Assembly (NCBI GenBank): GCA_037138855.1
Contig: JBAXHO010000081.1
Coordinates: 1 to 7,129, forward strand
Direction: 5' to 3'
DNA length: 7,129 nucleotides
DNA from: JBAXHO01 sp037138855
GTDB lineage: Bacteria; Patescibacteriota; Dojkabacteria; B142; OLB20
Position numbers and translations under genes: made by a program. Position 1 is the stretch's first letter. Every line of letters begins with the position of its first letter. Shown piece by piece: positions 1-6,286 of the stretch. The notes under the pieces are model-generated. The model searched no databases. It saw only the letters and a list, made by a program, of their open reading frames with translations, and was not told where the DNA came from.

Positions 1-40
1 AAAATGCAAAAATTATTTACAAATCTATTGGGGTGCCCTT

Positions 41-68
41 TTGATAAAGTCGGGACATCTGCTATAAT
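41..68 (+). promoter_or_regulatory. Sigma-70-type extended -10 promoter of the ABC exporter operon
   Basis: The -35 element TTGATA (41-46) matches TTGACA at five of six bases. A 16-base spacer leads to a perfect TATAAT (63-68) preceded by TG at 60-61, giving an extended -10. Transcription should begin near 75, only about 13 bases before the ATG at 88. No Shine-Dalgarno sequence lies in that leader. The promoter falls within a reading frame that is open back to an ATG at 4, which argues that the frame before 88 is not translated. Confidence 0.85.
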
Positions 69-87
69 TCCTCATACTCCAATCTCG

Positions 88-882
88 ATGATCAAATACT
101 GGGCTGTTCTCAAAATAAATTTTCTTTCTGCTTTTGCTAAAAAAGGAGACTTTATCGGACAGGTTTTAATTAATTTCATCCAAATTTCTTCATTTATCCT
201 TATCTGGAAATATTCGTTTAACAATCGGACTTTTCAAGGTTATACCCTCCAGGATACCATCGTATACTATGTTTTCGTACTATTTATTACTTATGCGACA
301 CTGACAACAACTGTAGATTATTTATCCAAAAGTATTAAAAATGGTAGTTTAAGTGAATGGTTAATAAAACCAAGAGCTATCCTTTTCACTGAAATCGCCC
401 GTAGCCTTGGAGAAATGTTTTTTAGAATGATCCAATTATTACCAATTTATTTAATTATCGCTATTATTACTACCATAATTGCGCAAACAGCTATATTCTC
501 CTTTCAAAGTGTGCTGTTTGCTCTAATTTTTGCTTTAATTGGATTATTCATCAACATTTTGCTGGAATATTGTCTCAGCTTGCTCGCTTTCTGGATGGAT
601 GAAGTCTGGTCGCTCAAACATTTCAAAGACATTTTTGCAGATCTTTTCGGCGGAAAAAGAATCCCGCTTGCCTTTTTCCCACCAGTCGCTCTGTCAGTAT
701 TAAATATTCTTCCTTTACGATTTATTTTTAGTGTACCCTTAGAATATTTATTACAAAAAAAATCAACTGCTAATCTTTCATTTGACCTTACTCTAGCGTT
801 TATCTGGCTTATCACTCTTTTAATAATTGCAAATATTTTGTTTAAAAAAGGAATTAGAAAATATGCTGCATTCGGTAACTAA
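88..882 (+). CDS. ABC-2 type exporter permease, DUF990/COG4587-like
   Basis: This is a 264-residue integral membrane subunit of an ABC exporter, with about six hydrophobic segments. It fits the DUF990 family (ABC2_membrane_6), whose members pair with a second permease and an ATPase. Family-like landmarks are GSLSEWLIKP (about 86-95) after the second membrane segment, FWMDEVW (168-174), FGGKRIPLAFFP (187-198) and a C-terminal end GIRKYAAFGN. The frame stays open to an ATG at 4, but a strong promoter occupies 41-68. The ATG at 88 gives the usual family length and the expected basic, amphipathic start MIKYWAVLKINF. Translation of this first gene has no Shine-Dalgarno site and a very short leader. 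It overlaps the next permease by 20 bases, which suggests coupled translation. The transported substrate cannot be told from sequence; assignment to COG4587 rather than COG3694 is from memory of family motifs. Confidence 0.9.
   Translation: MIKYWAVLKINFLSAFAKKGDFIGQVLINFIQISSFILIWKYSFNNRTFQGYTLQDTIVYYVFVLFITYATLTTTVDYLSKSIKNGSLSEWLIKPRAILFTEIARSLGEMFFRMIQLLPIYLIIAIITTIIAQTAIFSFQSVLFALIFALIGLFINILLEYCLSLLAFWMDEVWSLKHFKDIFADLFGGKRIPLAFFPPVALSVLNILPLRFIFSVPLEYLLQKKSTANLSFDLTLAFIWLITLLIIANILFKKGIRKYAAFGN
848..853 (+). promoter_or_regulatory. Shine-Dalgarno site for the second permease
   Basis: AAGGAA lies nine bases before the ATG at 863, inside the end of the first permease gene. It supports the ATG at 863 as the start over the in-frame TTG at 827, which has no such site. 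Confidence 0.7.
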
Positions 883-1681
883 CACAATTAAAAGATATTT
901 TAAAATTTATTTGATTTTAATCAAATATTCGATTTTACGCGATCTAACTTACTGGCAGAATTTTATTATCTGCGTAGTTATCGAAATTTTGTACCAAGCT
1001 GCATTTTTAACCTTTTTCGGAGTAATCATCCTTCAAACAGGGAATATTGCCGGCTGGGGAGTTAACGAATTAATTGTACTTCTCGGCATTGACACCATTA
1101 CCAGCGAGTTACTTACCGGTCTGATTATCGTCAATAACTCCAGGGAACTTCCTGCCAAAATCTGGTCAGGCGAGTTAGATCATGTGTTATTACGCCCGAT
1201 TCATCCTTTATTCAATTTAATGCTCGGTCGCCCATATTTTCCTTCTATTATTGGTGCTTTGACTGGTTTTATAATCATTGCTATCGGTCTAATTCGTCTA
1301 AATTATTTTCCCGGCATAATGTCCATAATAGGAGCAGCTACGGTCTTCAGTTCCGGTTTTCTCATCGTCTTTTCCATTGTAACCATTTTCTCTTTACTCA
1401 CCTTTTTCTTTAATGATACTTCCACTTTACCCAGAATTGGCGAAAGACTTGTATATAGCTTCAGCAGTCGACCTCACAGTATCTTTTCCGGCTTTCTCAA
1501 AACAATTTTCTTTTTTATTTTACCAATTGTCTATGTCAGCAGCATTACATCAGAGACTTTACGCACTGGAATAGAATTTCAGTATTTAATTTCGGCCGTA
1601 ATTCTGGCAATAATATTTCTATTTATTACTCAACTCTTCTGGAAAGTAGCGATCAAACGCTATACTTCAGCAGGTGGATAA
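863..1681 (+). CDS. ABC-2 type exporter permease, DUF990/COG3694-like
   Basis: This is the second membrane subunit of the exporter, 272 residues with about six hydrophobic segments. A short basic N-terminus (IKRYFKIYLILIKYSI) leads into the first segment. The stretch IWSGELDHVLLRPIHPLF (about 100-117) matches the family pattern of a G-x-L-D followed by L-x-x-P after the second segment. SFSSRPHSIF (199-208) and FFILPIVYVSSI (217-228) match the usual Pro-containing region before the last helices. The end, KRYTSAGG, parallels KYAAFGN in the first permease and is typical of this family. The start at 863 is chosen for its AAGGAA site and family length; an in-frame TTG at 827 would add 12 residues. 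It overlaps the upstream gene and is followed after three bases by the ATPase gene. The two permeases probably form a heterodimeric membrane channel. Substrate is unknown. Confidence 0.9.
   Translation: MLHSVTNTIKRYFKIYLILIKYSILRDLTYWQNFIICVVIEILYQAAFLTFFGVIILQTGNIAGWGVNELIVLLGIDTITSELLTGLIIVNNSRELPAKIWSGELDHVLLRPIHPLFNLMLGRPYFPSIIGALTGFIIIAIGLIRLNYFPGIMSIIGAATVFSSGFLIVFSIVTIFSLLTFFFNDTSTLPRIGERLVYSFSSRPHSIFSGFLKTIFFFILPIVYVSSITSETLRTGIEFQYLISAVILAIIFLFITQLFWKVAIKRYTSAGG
1672..1677 (+). promoter_or_regulatory. Shine-Dalgarno site for the ABC ATPase
   Basis: AGGTGG lies seven bases before the ATG at 1685 and overlaps the last codons of the preceding permease. It supports both this start and translational coupling within the operon. 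Confidence 0.75.
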
Positions 1682-1684
1682 ACA

Positions 1685-2656
1685 ATGATTACTGTAAAAA
1701 ATCTCACAAAACAATTCAAAACTACCAGTAAATCAGCCGGTTTAATTGCCGGTCTTCGTAATATCTGGAAGCCTGAATACCAAACAGTTACAGCCGTTCA
1801 GGACATTTCTTTCCAAATCAATCAAGGTGAAATGATCGGCTTTATCGGTCCTAACGGTGCCGGTAAAACTACAACATTAAAAATGCTCTGCGGGATTCTC
1901 TATCCTACTTCAGGTTCAGTCGATGTATTGGGATACAAACCATCTGATCGAAAAAATGAATTTCTCAAACAAATTAGCATGGTGATGGGCCAAAAAAATC
2001 AGCTGATCCAAGACCTTCCCCCAATTGATAGTTTTGAACTTAACCGGGAAACTTATGGCATATCTAAATCAGAATTTAAGGAAACTGTGAAAGAATTAAG
2101 TGACGTTTTTGGTTTAAAGACCATTCTCACCAGGCAAACCAGACGGCTAAGTCTAGGTGAACGAATGAAATGTGAAATGGCAGCAGCATTATTACATAAA
2201 CCTAAAATATTATTTCTTGACGAGCCTACAATTGGACTGGATATCATCACTCAAAAAAAATTACGTCAATATATCAAAACATATAACGAACGCTATCATA
2301 CCACGATTATTCTTACCTCTCATTACATGGACGATGTTAAAGAAATTGCCGACAGAATAATTATCATTAATCATGGTTCTTTAATTTTTGATAATACTTT
2401 GACAGCCCTAATTAAAAAATATGCAACTTTCAAAACTTTAAAACTCATTCTCAACCAAGTGCCAACGGAAAAAACTCTTCGAAAATTGGGCTTAAAATAT
2501 GAATTTAAATATCCGGAAATCACTCTACAAGTAAGCCCAAGTAAAATCGCCGCAGTCACCGCTCATGTCCTAAAACTGCTCGATGTCGACGACATTGACA
2601 TAGCTGAGACAGATCTCACCGAAATCGCCACAAAAATTTTCGAGAGCGCACATTAA
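1685..2656 (+). CDS. ABC exporter ATP-binding protein, COG4586-like
   Basis: This cytoplasmic ATPase, 323 residues, powers the exporter formed with the two upstream permeases. All nucleotide-binding motifs are intact: Walker A GPNGAGKTT (55-63), a Q-loop at MGQKNQ (Q103), the signature LSLGE (156-160), Walker B ILFLDEP (175-181, catalytic Glu180), D-loop GLD (184-186) and the switch histidine in TSHYM (His213). The N-terminal part has an extra stretch (about 11-35, containing AGLRNIWKPEY) between the first strand and the core, which I associate with the COG4586 group of uncharacterised exporter ATPases. Residues from about 245 form an accessory C-terminal domain ending in DIDIAETDLTEIATKIFE, like the tail of drug and lipid exporter ATPases. 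The gene follows the second permease after three bases. It should be functional. Substrate is not inferable; close relatives are often named daunorubicin or multidrug transporters by default. Confidence 0.95.
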   Translation: MITVKNLTKQFKTTSKSAGLIAGLRNIWKPEYQTVTAVQDISFQINQGEMIGFIGPNGAGKTTTLKMLCGILYPTSGSVDVLGYKPSDRKNEFLKQISMVMGQKNQLIQDLPPIDSFELNRETYGISKSEFKETVKELSDVFGLKTILTRQTRRLSLGERMKCEMAAALLHKPKILFLDEPTIGLDIITQKKLRQYIKTYNERYHTTIILTSHYMDDVKEIADRIIIINHGSLIFDNTLTALIKKYATFKTLKLILNQVPTEKTLRKLGLKYEFKYPEITLQVSPSKIAAVTAHVLKLLDVDDIDIAETDLTEIATKIFESAH

Positions 2657-2657
2657 T

Positions 2658-2687
2658 TGTACGGGCGTATTGCAATACGCCCGTACA
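2658..2687. repeat. Perfect 30-base palindrome, possible dispersed REP-like element
   Basis: The half site TGTACGGGCGTATTG is followed directly by its exact reverse complement, with no central gap. It begins two bases after the TAA of the ATPase gene and is much richer in G+C than its surroundings. As RNA it would fold into a strong hairpin that could protect or end the exporter mRNA. No T-run follows directly, so it is not a standard Rho-independent terminator. I recall similar palindromes with a GGGGCGTATTG arm between genes in many unrelated bacterial genomes, which suggests a mobile or repeated element, but only one copy is in this window. Confidence 0.8.
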
Positions 2688-2737
2688 TTCATTTCAGCTC
2701 TCAGATTTCAGTTTTTATCACATCTTTTTTATTCAAT

Positions 2738-2766
2738 TTGTTATTTTAACACAAACTTGATATAAT
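2738..2766 (+). promoter_or_regulatory. Sigma-70-type extended -10 promoter of the RRM gene
   Basis: TTGTTA (2738-2743) is separated by an ideal 17 bases from a perfect TATAAT (2761-2766), with TG at 2758-2759 making an extended -10. Transcription should begin near 2773, leaving a leader of about 86 bases before the ATG at 2859. This is much longer than the other leaders in the window and has no Shine-Dalgarno site. Confidence 0.85.
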
Positions 2767-2858
2767 TCTTTTGTCCGCTAAGTCTGACTTCTTGTGTTTT
2801 ATCCCATTTAGTTAGAATCCAAAGACAGTTAATTTATTTATTTTATGTGTATTTCCAG

Positions 2859-3140
2859 ATGGAAAAAAATAAGATTTTCATTGGTAACGTAAATTTCAAT
2901 ACACCAATTGAGACTTTAGTCGAAATGGCTTCTCAATACGGTGAAGTTACCGAATCCTACAAACCACAAGGTAAAGGATTTGCATTCATCACTTTCAAAG
3001 ATGAATCTTCAGTTGCACCTGCAATCGAAGGAATGAACGGGAAAGAAGTTGACGGCCGTAAATTGGTTGTCAATCCTGCAAGACCACGAGCTGAAAGACC
3101 ACAGAGATCATTCTCTGGTCCAAGTAACTCAAGTTACTAA
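2859..3140 (+). CDS. Small single-RRM RNA-binding protein
   Basis: This 93-residue cytoplasmic protein is one RNA recognition motif with a short tail. RNP2 is IFIGNV (6-11) and RNP1 is KGFAFITF (39-46), both with the aromatic residues that stack on RNA bases (Phe7, Phe41, Phe43). The tail from about 74, RPRAERPQRSFSGPSNSSY, is rich in Arg, Pro and Ser, as in small bacterial and cyanobacterial Rbp proteins. Those proteins are thought to act in RNA folding, stability or stress and cold response; that role here is inference. The link between the second and third strands is short: only eight residues separate YGEV and RNP1. The ATG at 2859 is preferred because RNP2 then begins six residues in; an in-frame GTG at 2847 would add MYFQ. 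The gene has its own promoter and terminator, so it is a single-gene transcript. Confidence 0.93.
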   Translation: MEKNKIFIGNVNFNTPIETLVEMASQYGEVTESYKPQGKGFAFITFKDESSVAPAIEGMNGKEVDGRKLVVNPARPRAERPQRSFSGPSNSSY

Positions 3141-3161
3141 GCTAACGTTTTCTTCAAAATT

Positions 3162-3189
3162 AAAATCTCCCTTAACTGGGAGATTTTTT
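3162..3189 (+). terminator. Rho-independent terminator of the RRM gene
   Basis: A 10-base stem, AAAATCTCCC paired with GGGAGATTTT, encloses the loop TTAACT and runs into six consecutive T residues (3184-3189). It lies 21 bases after the RRM stop codon and separates that transcript from the surface-protein gene. Confidence 0.93.
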
Positions 3190-3222
3190 GTCTAGCTTTA
3201 CTTTGCTGTGATTCTTGGTTAG

Positions 3223-3228
3223 TATAAT
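3223..3228 (+). promoter_or_regulatory. Likely -10 element of the large surface-protein gene
   Basis: A perfect TATAAT lies 34 bases after the RRM terminator. No good -35 is present at the usual spacing; the nearest weak candidates are around 3197-3207. Transcription would begin near 3235. Because the element falls inside a frame that is open from a TTG at 3215, it argues for a downstream start, and the TTG at 3254 is the first suitable one. Confidence 0.6.
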
Positions 3229-3253
3229 ATTAACAAATTATCTTATTGCTATC

Positions 3254-6208
3254 TTGAAAAGATTCTTATCTTTAATCCTCATTTCAACTACTGTTCTTCT
3301 TGGTACATTCGTATTCACTAATTATTATTTACTTACTAAGAAAACCGTAAATCAACAACAGGGAGAGGTTTTAGGACTCTGTAGCATTCCAGGTTGTCAG
3401 TCTTGTGGAGGATCACCATGCAATAATGTTAATTTTTGTAATGCCAATAATAATGGTATAGCATATTTTGCTAACTCTATACCTGGAAATGTAGTCAGAG
3501 TTGTTTTAAATAAAAAATACACTGATACTGCGAAAATCGTGGTTGTTGCTAAGAATAATAGTAAAGTGCAAACAATTACAGAAACAGCTGCAGGTCAAAC
3601 ATTTGACTTCACTTTTTCTCAGTTTGGTGTTAATGAATTAATTTCTACATTAGGGATAGGGATTAAATATGGAGAATCTAGGTATGCAGTTGGCTTTAAA
3701 CAGAGTGCAGGATCATGTCCTGGAGTGGTGGTTGAGGATTTCCCTTCAGCAGGAGTCGGATTTCAGCAAGTCAGTTATGGCTGTTGGTCAGATGCACCTG
3801 GTCAATCTTCTACCTGCGACTTTAATGATTTTAGTTTAAAAATTTATGTCAAAGGAAGTATACCTTCCTCTACCCCAACTCAAACACCTACTCCTATACC
3901 TAACCAACCTCCCAGCTGTCAATGGCTGAAATTTTTTAATCTAGCAGGAACTGAAATTTCCAAAGCATTACCAGGCGACGCTTTCAAAGTAGTTTGCCAT
4001 CCTTATGATAATGATGGAAGTGTCACCAATGTAAATTTTTTCTATACTCCCGAACAAGCTAATTACTGTAAAGCAAATATTTGGACTGCCATACCAGGAG
4101 CAACTTTCAATGCCGGAACAGGTAACTGGGAAGCGACATTTACAGCACCAAATACCTTAAATGGAACTTATAAATTCGTTTCCTCAATTCGCGATAATGA
4201 CGGAGCCTGGTGTACCGGCAATCCTGCTGGAACTTGTGGTAATCCTGCAACTAGTAGTTGTCCTAACTGTAATAATTCCCTGAGTATTGGAAATACAGCA
4301 CCAGCAACTAGTGTGTCAATAATTGCTAAACAGTGTCCCAATTCCTGGAGTGGTGCCTTTGCTCCCAATCTAAGTATGTTTACTATCAATGGAAATCCTA
4401 CCAACAATCCTCTGACTCTCACAAGTACATTTAGCGATAGTGATGGAATTAATCAATTAGATGTCGTAGGCTTGTGGCTAAGCAATCTGGCTCCTTTCGG
4501 TCAACTAAATGCCTGGAATACTTACGCTAATGATGGCTTATATATTCGTCTGAAAAAAGTGGGTACTAATAGCTACCAGTTCTTGTACTATACTGATATT
4601 AGCGCCTGGCAGTCAGCTCTAGCTCCCATAGGTCCCAATAATATAACTGCAGTCTGCACCAGTCAGGTCACGGGTGACCAAGCCCTCTGTAATATTTCTA
4701 CAGTAAATGGAGCAATTACAATTCTAAATGGTAACATCAATGCTCAAGATGTCGGTGGCTGGATTGCACCTTTGTCAGTATATGAAAACGCAAATAATCT
4801 GACTGTAACTTGGAAAATTGGCATAACTACTGCTGGAGGCTTTCTAAATTATACGCGCAGTCCGAATTTAAAAATTTATTCAGTTGCCAAAGATAAATTA
4901 AATGCAGTCAACTGGTATAGCGGAGAGTCCTGGAAAGTCGATCTCACTATTCCTATTGCTGACGCGCCATCAGTCGTTTCGGGTTTGCCAAACGGAGTCG
5001 ATAAGAATTTTACTGTTACTTATGCGGCTAGTGACGACATCTCTGGTCTTGCCAGGGTTTCCCCGTTCGGACAAAGATCAAATTTTGCTTCTAGTGATCA
5101 AATAGATATTAGTTCTGGAACGGATTCCTTCCAATTTAAAAAAACTACTATAGAAAAAGTAATCCCATTTTTTAATCATTATCTCAATCCTGGCAAAACT
5201 TTTAGTACTAATGTGCCATACACTGCTTCAAATATTAATCTGACAACTGGTAAAATTCAAATTGGCTTAGAAGCAAGTGATCAGGCTTGTAATAATGTTA
5301 TTTCAGCGACAAAAGACTTGGAGACTAATACCACTTCCTGGATGCTGACCAAGGGAGGTGATACATTTTCCCATTATTTCAATTTTGCAATCCCGGTAGA
5401 TACCATCACAGGTACTAATTTAAATCTGTTAAATAATCAAAGTGCTTTCGCTTCGACATTTCTCTATTTACAAGCGAAAAATAATACTAAATTAGGTATA
5501 AAAGCTTCTTTTAATCATTATGAAATCTTAAATTATACTGATTTAAATTATGCTCCAAGACCTGAAAATGGTACTTCTTGGTTTACTCAAATTGCTTCCA
5601 GAGCAAGAAAATACACTAAAAGTTCGGTATACAAAATTAATGGAGACACTAACATCAGCAATATTTCTACAAATACATATATTCAAGGGAAAACCGGATT
5701 CAGCGATGAAATTCATATCATAGATATTTCTGGAACTTTGACTCTGAGCCAGGTGACTTGTGATAACAAAACAATTTTTATTGCAGAAAATTTGGTCATT
5801 AATCCTTATCTCAATACACTAGACATCACCGCAGCATGTTTGATGCTAATTAGCGGTAAAACAACTGTTAATTCTGGTCTTGATAGTACAGCTGGTCCAG
5901 ATATCGAATATGATCATATCCAAGTCTTCATTATCACGAATGAATTTCAGAGTACGACTGATGCTCATCAGGATGGTTTGTTGATCTTCGGAGGTTTAAT
6001 CACTAATGCCAATAGTATTAGTTCTGATTATCAAGAAACAAACAATAATCCTATCAATCTAGACCGTAAACTAAATACCAACAACACCCCAGCCGAAGCT
6101 TTAGTCTATGACGGGACAAAATATATGTACTTATTTGCAGATATTCTTAATAAGAATTCCACATACTCTATAAAGGAAAAACAATTTATTGAAGGTTTAA
6201 TAAAATAA
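3254..6208 (+). CDS. Large Cys-rich surface protein with Ig-like modules and membrane anchor
   Basis: This is a protein of about 984 residues, probably anchored in the membrane and facing outward. The start MKRF leads into a hydrophobic segment (about 4-25), with no clear signal-peptidase site and no sortase motif. A Cys cluster follows (43, 48, 51, 56, 62), then a beta-rich module to about 200 and a Thr/Pro linker (202-220). Next come Ig-like modules with DNDG or DSDG motifs near 252, 314 and 395, of the kind that often binds calcium. The last 290 residues begin at SWMLTKGGDTFS and hold DGLLIFGGLIT and RKLNTNNTPAEALVYD, resembling a C-terminal domain I recall from Microgenomates surface proteins. 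Sixteen of 21 Cys lie in the first 361 residues, so disulfides outside the cell are likely. The TTG at 3254 is chosen because the promoter lies over the earlier TTG at 3215; no Shine-Dalgarno site is present. Adhesion or envelope structure is inferred. Confidence 0.8.
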   Translation: MKRFLSLILISTTVLLGTFVFTNYYLLTKKTVNQQQGEVLGLCSIPGCQSCGGSPCNNVNFCNANNNGIAYFANSIPGNVVRVVLNKKYTDTAKIVVVAKNNSKVQTITETAAGQTFDFTFSQFGVNELISTLGIGIKYGESRYAVGFKQSAGSCPGVVVEDFPSAGVGFQQVSYGCWSDAPGQSSTCDFNDFSLKIYVKGSIPSSTPTQTPTPIPNQPPSCQWLKFFNLAGTEISKALPGDAFKVVCHPYDNDGSVTNVNFFYTPEQANYCKANIWTAIPGATFNAGTGNWEATFTAPNTLNGTYKFVSSIRDNDGAWCTGNPAGTCGNPATSSCPNCNNSLSIGNTAPATSVSIIAKQCPNSWSGAFAPNLSMFTINGNPTNNPLTLTSTFSDSDGINQLDVVGLWLSNLAPFGQLNAWNTYANDGLYIRLKKVGTNSYQFLYYTDISAWQSALAPIGPNNITAVCTSQVTGDQALCNISTVNGAITILNGNINAQDVGGWIAPLSVYENANNLTVTWKIGITTAGGFLNYTRSPNLKIYSVAKDKLNAVNWYSGESWKVDLTIPIADAPSVVSGLPNGVDKNFTVTYAASDDISGLARVSPFGQRSNFASSDQIDISSGTDSFQFKKTTIEKVIPFFNHYLNPGKTFSTNVPYTASNINLTTGKIQIGLEASDQACNNVISATKDLETNTTSWMLTKGGDTFSHYFNFAIPVDTITGTNLNLLNNQSAFASTFLYLQAKNNTKLGIKASFNHYEILNYTDLNYAPRPENGTSWFTQIASRARKYTKSSVYKINGDTNISNISTNTYIQGKTGFSDEIHIIDISGTLTLSQVTCDNKTIFIAENLVINPYLNTLDITAACLMLISGKTTVNSGLDSTAGPDIEYDHIQVFIITNEFQSTTDAHQDGLLIFGGLITNANSISSDYQETNNNPINLDRKLNTNNTPAEALVYDGTKYMYLFADILNKNSTYSIKEKQFIEGLIK

Positions 6209-6222
6209 TCAAATTGTCTGTC

Positions 6223-6251
6223 TTGTTTTCAAATTTTAACTAAGCTAAGAT
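6223..6251 (+). promoter_or_regulatory. Possible weak promoter before the VWA gene
   Basis: TTGTTT (6223-6228) and TAAGAT (6246-6251) are 17 bases apart and would start transcription near 6258, about 29 bases before the TTG start. The matches to consensus are only three and four of six, and the region is AT-rich, so this may be chance. There is no terminator between 6209 and 6286, so read-through from the upstream surface-protein gene is an equal possibility. Confidence 0.35.
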
Positions 6252-6286
6252 AAATAAATAAGAACTATTTTTTAGCGTTCCTAGTT

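Noticed and set aside
4..87. N-terminal extension of the first permease by 28 residues from the ATG at 4
   Set aside because: A near-consensus promoter lies inside it, the residues do not look like a family N-terminus, and the ATG at 88 gives the usual length.
504..815. Open frame of 103 codons on the - strand
   Set aside because: It lies wholly inside the first permease gene, has no recognisable motif and no start signals; an antisense shadow of a real gene.
827..862. TTG start for the second permease
   Set aside because: It has no Shine-Dalgarno site, while the ATG at 863 has AAGGAA at good spacing and gives a normal N-terminus.
2053..2559. Short open frames on both strands within the ATPase gene
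   Set aside because: They overlap well-supported catalytic coding sequence and show no family features.
2691..2711. Direct repeat of ATTTCAG (2691-2697 and 2705-2711)
   Set aside because: Two short copies in AT-rich DNA are not enough to call an operator or repeat element.
2658..2716. Palindrome plus later T-run as a Rho-independent terminator of the exporter operon
   Set aside because: The T-run (2712-2716) lies about 24 bases after the hairpin; standard terminators have it directly after the stem.
2845..2892. Fifteen-codon leader peptide overlapping the RRM start
   Set aside because: It has no Shine-Dalgarno site, no repeated regulatory codons and no terminator or antiterminator nearby; chance is the simplest view, though noted in the leader finding.
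3123..3138. Inverted repeat AGTAAC/GTTACT in the last RRM codons
   Set aside because: A six-base stem with a four-base gap is weak and close to what chance gives; the true terminator lies just downstream.
4168..5105. Short open frames in other frames within the large surface-protein gene
   Set aside because: They are low-complexity shadows without ribosome sites or motifs, inside a continuous 984-codon gene.
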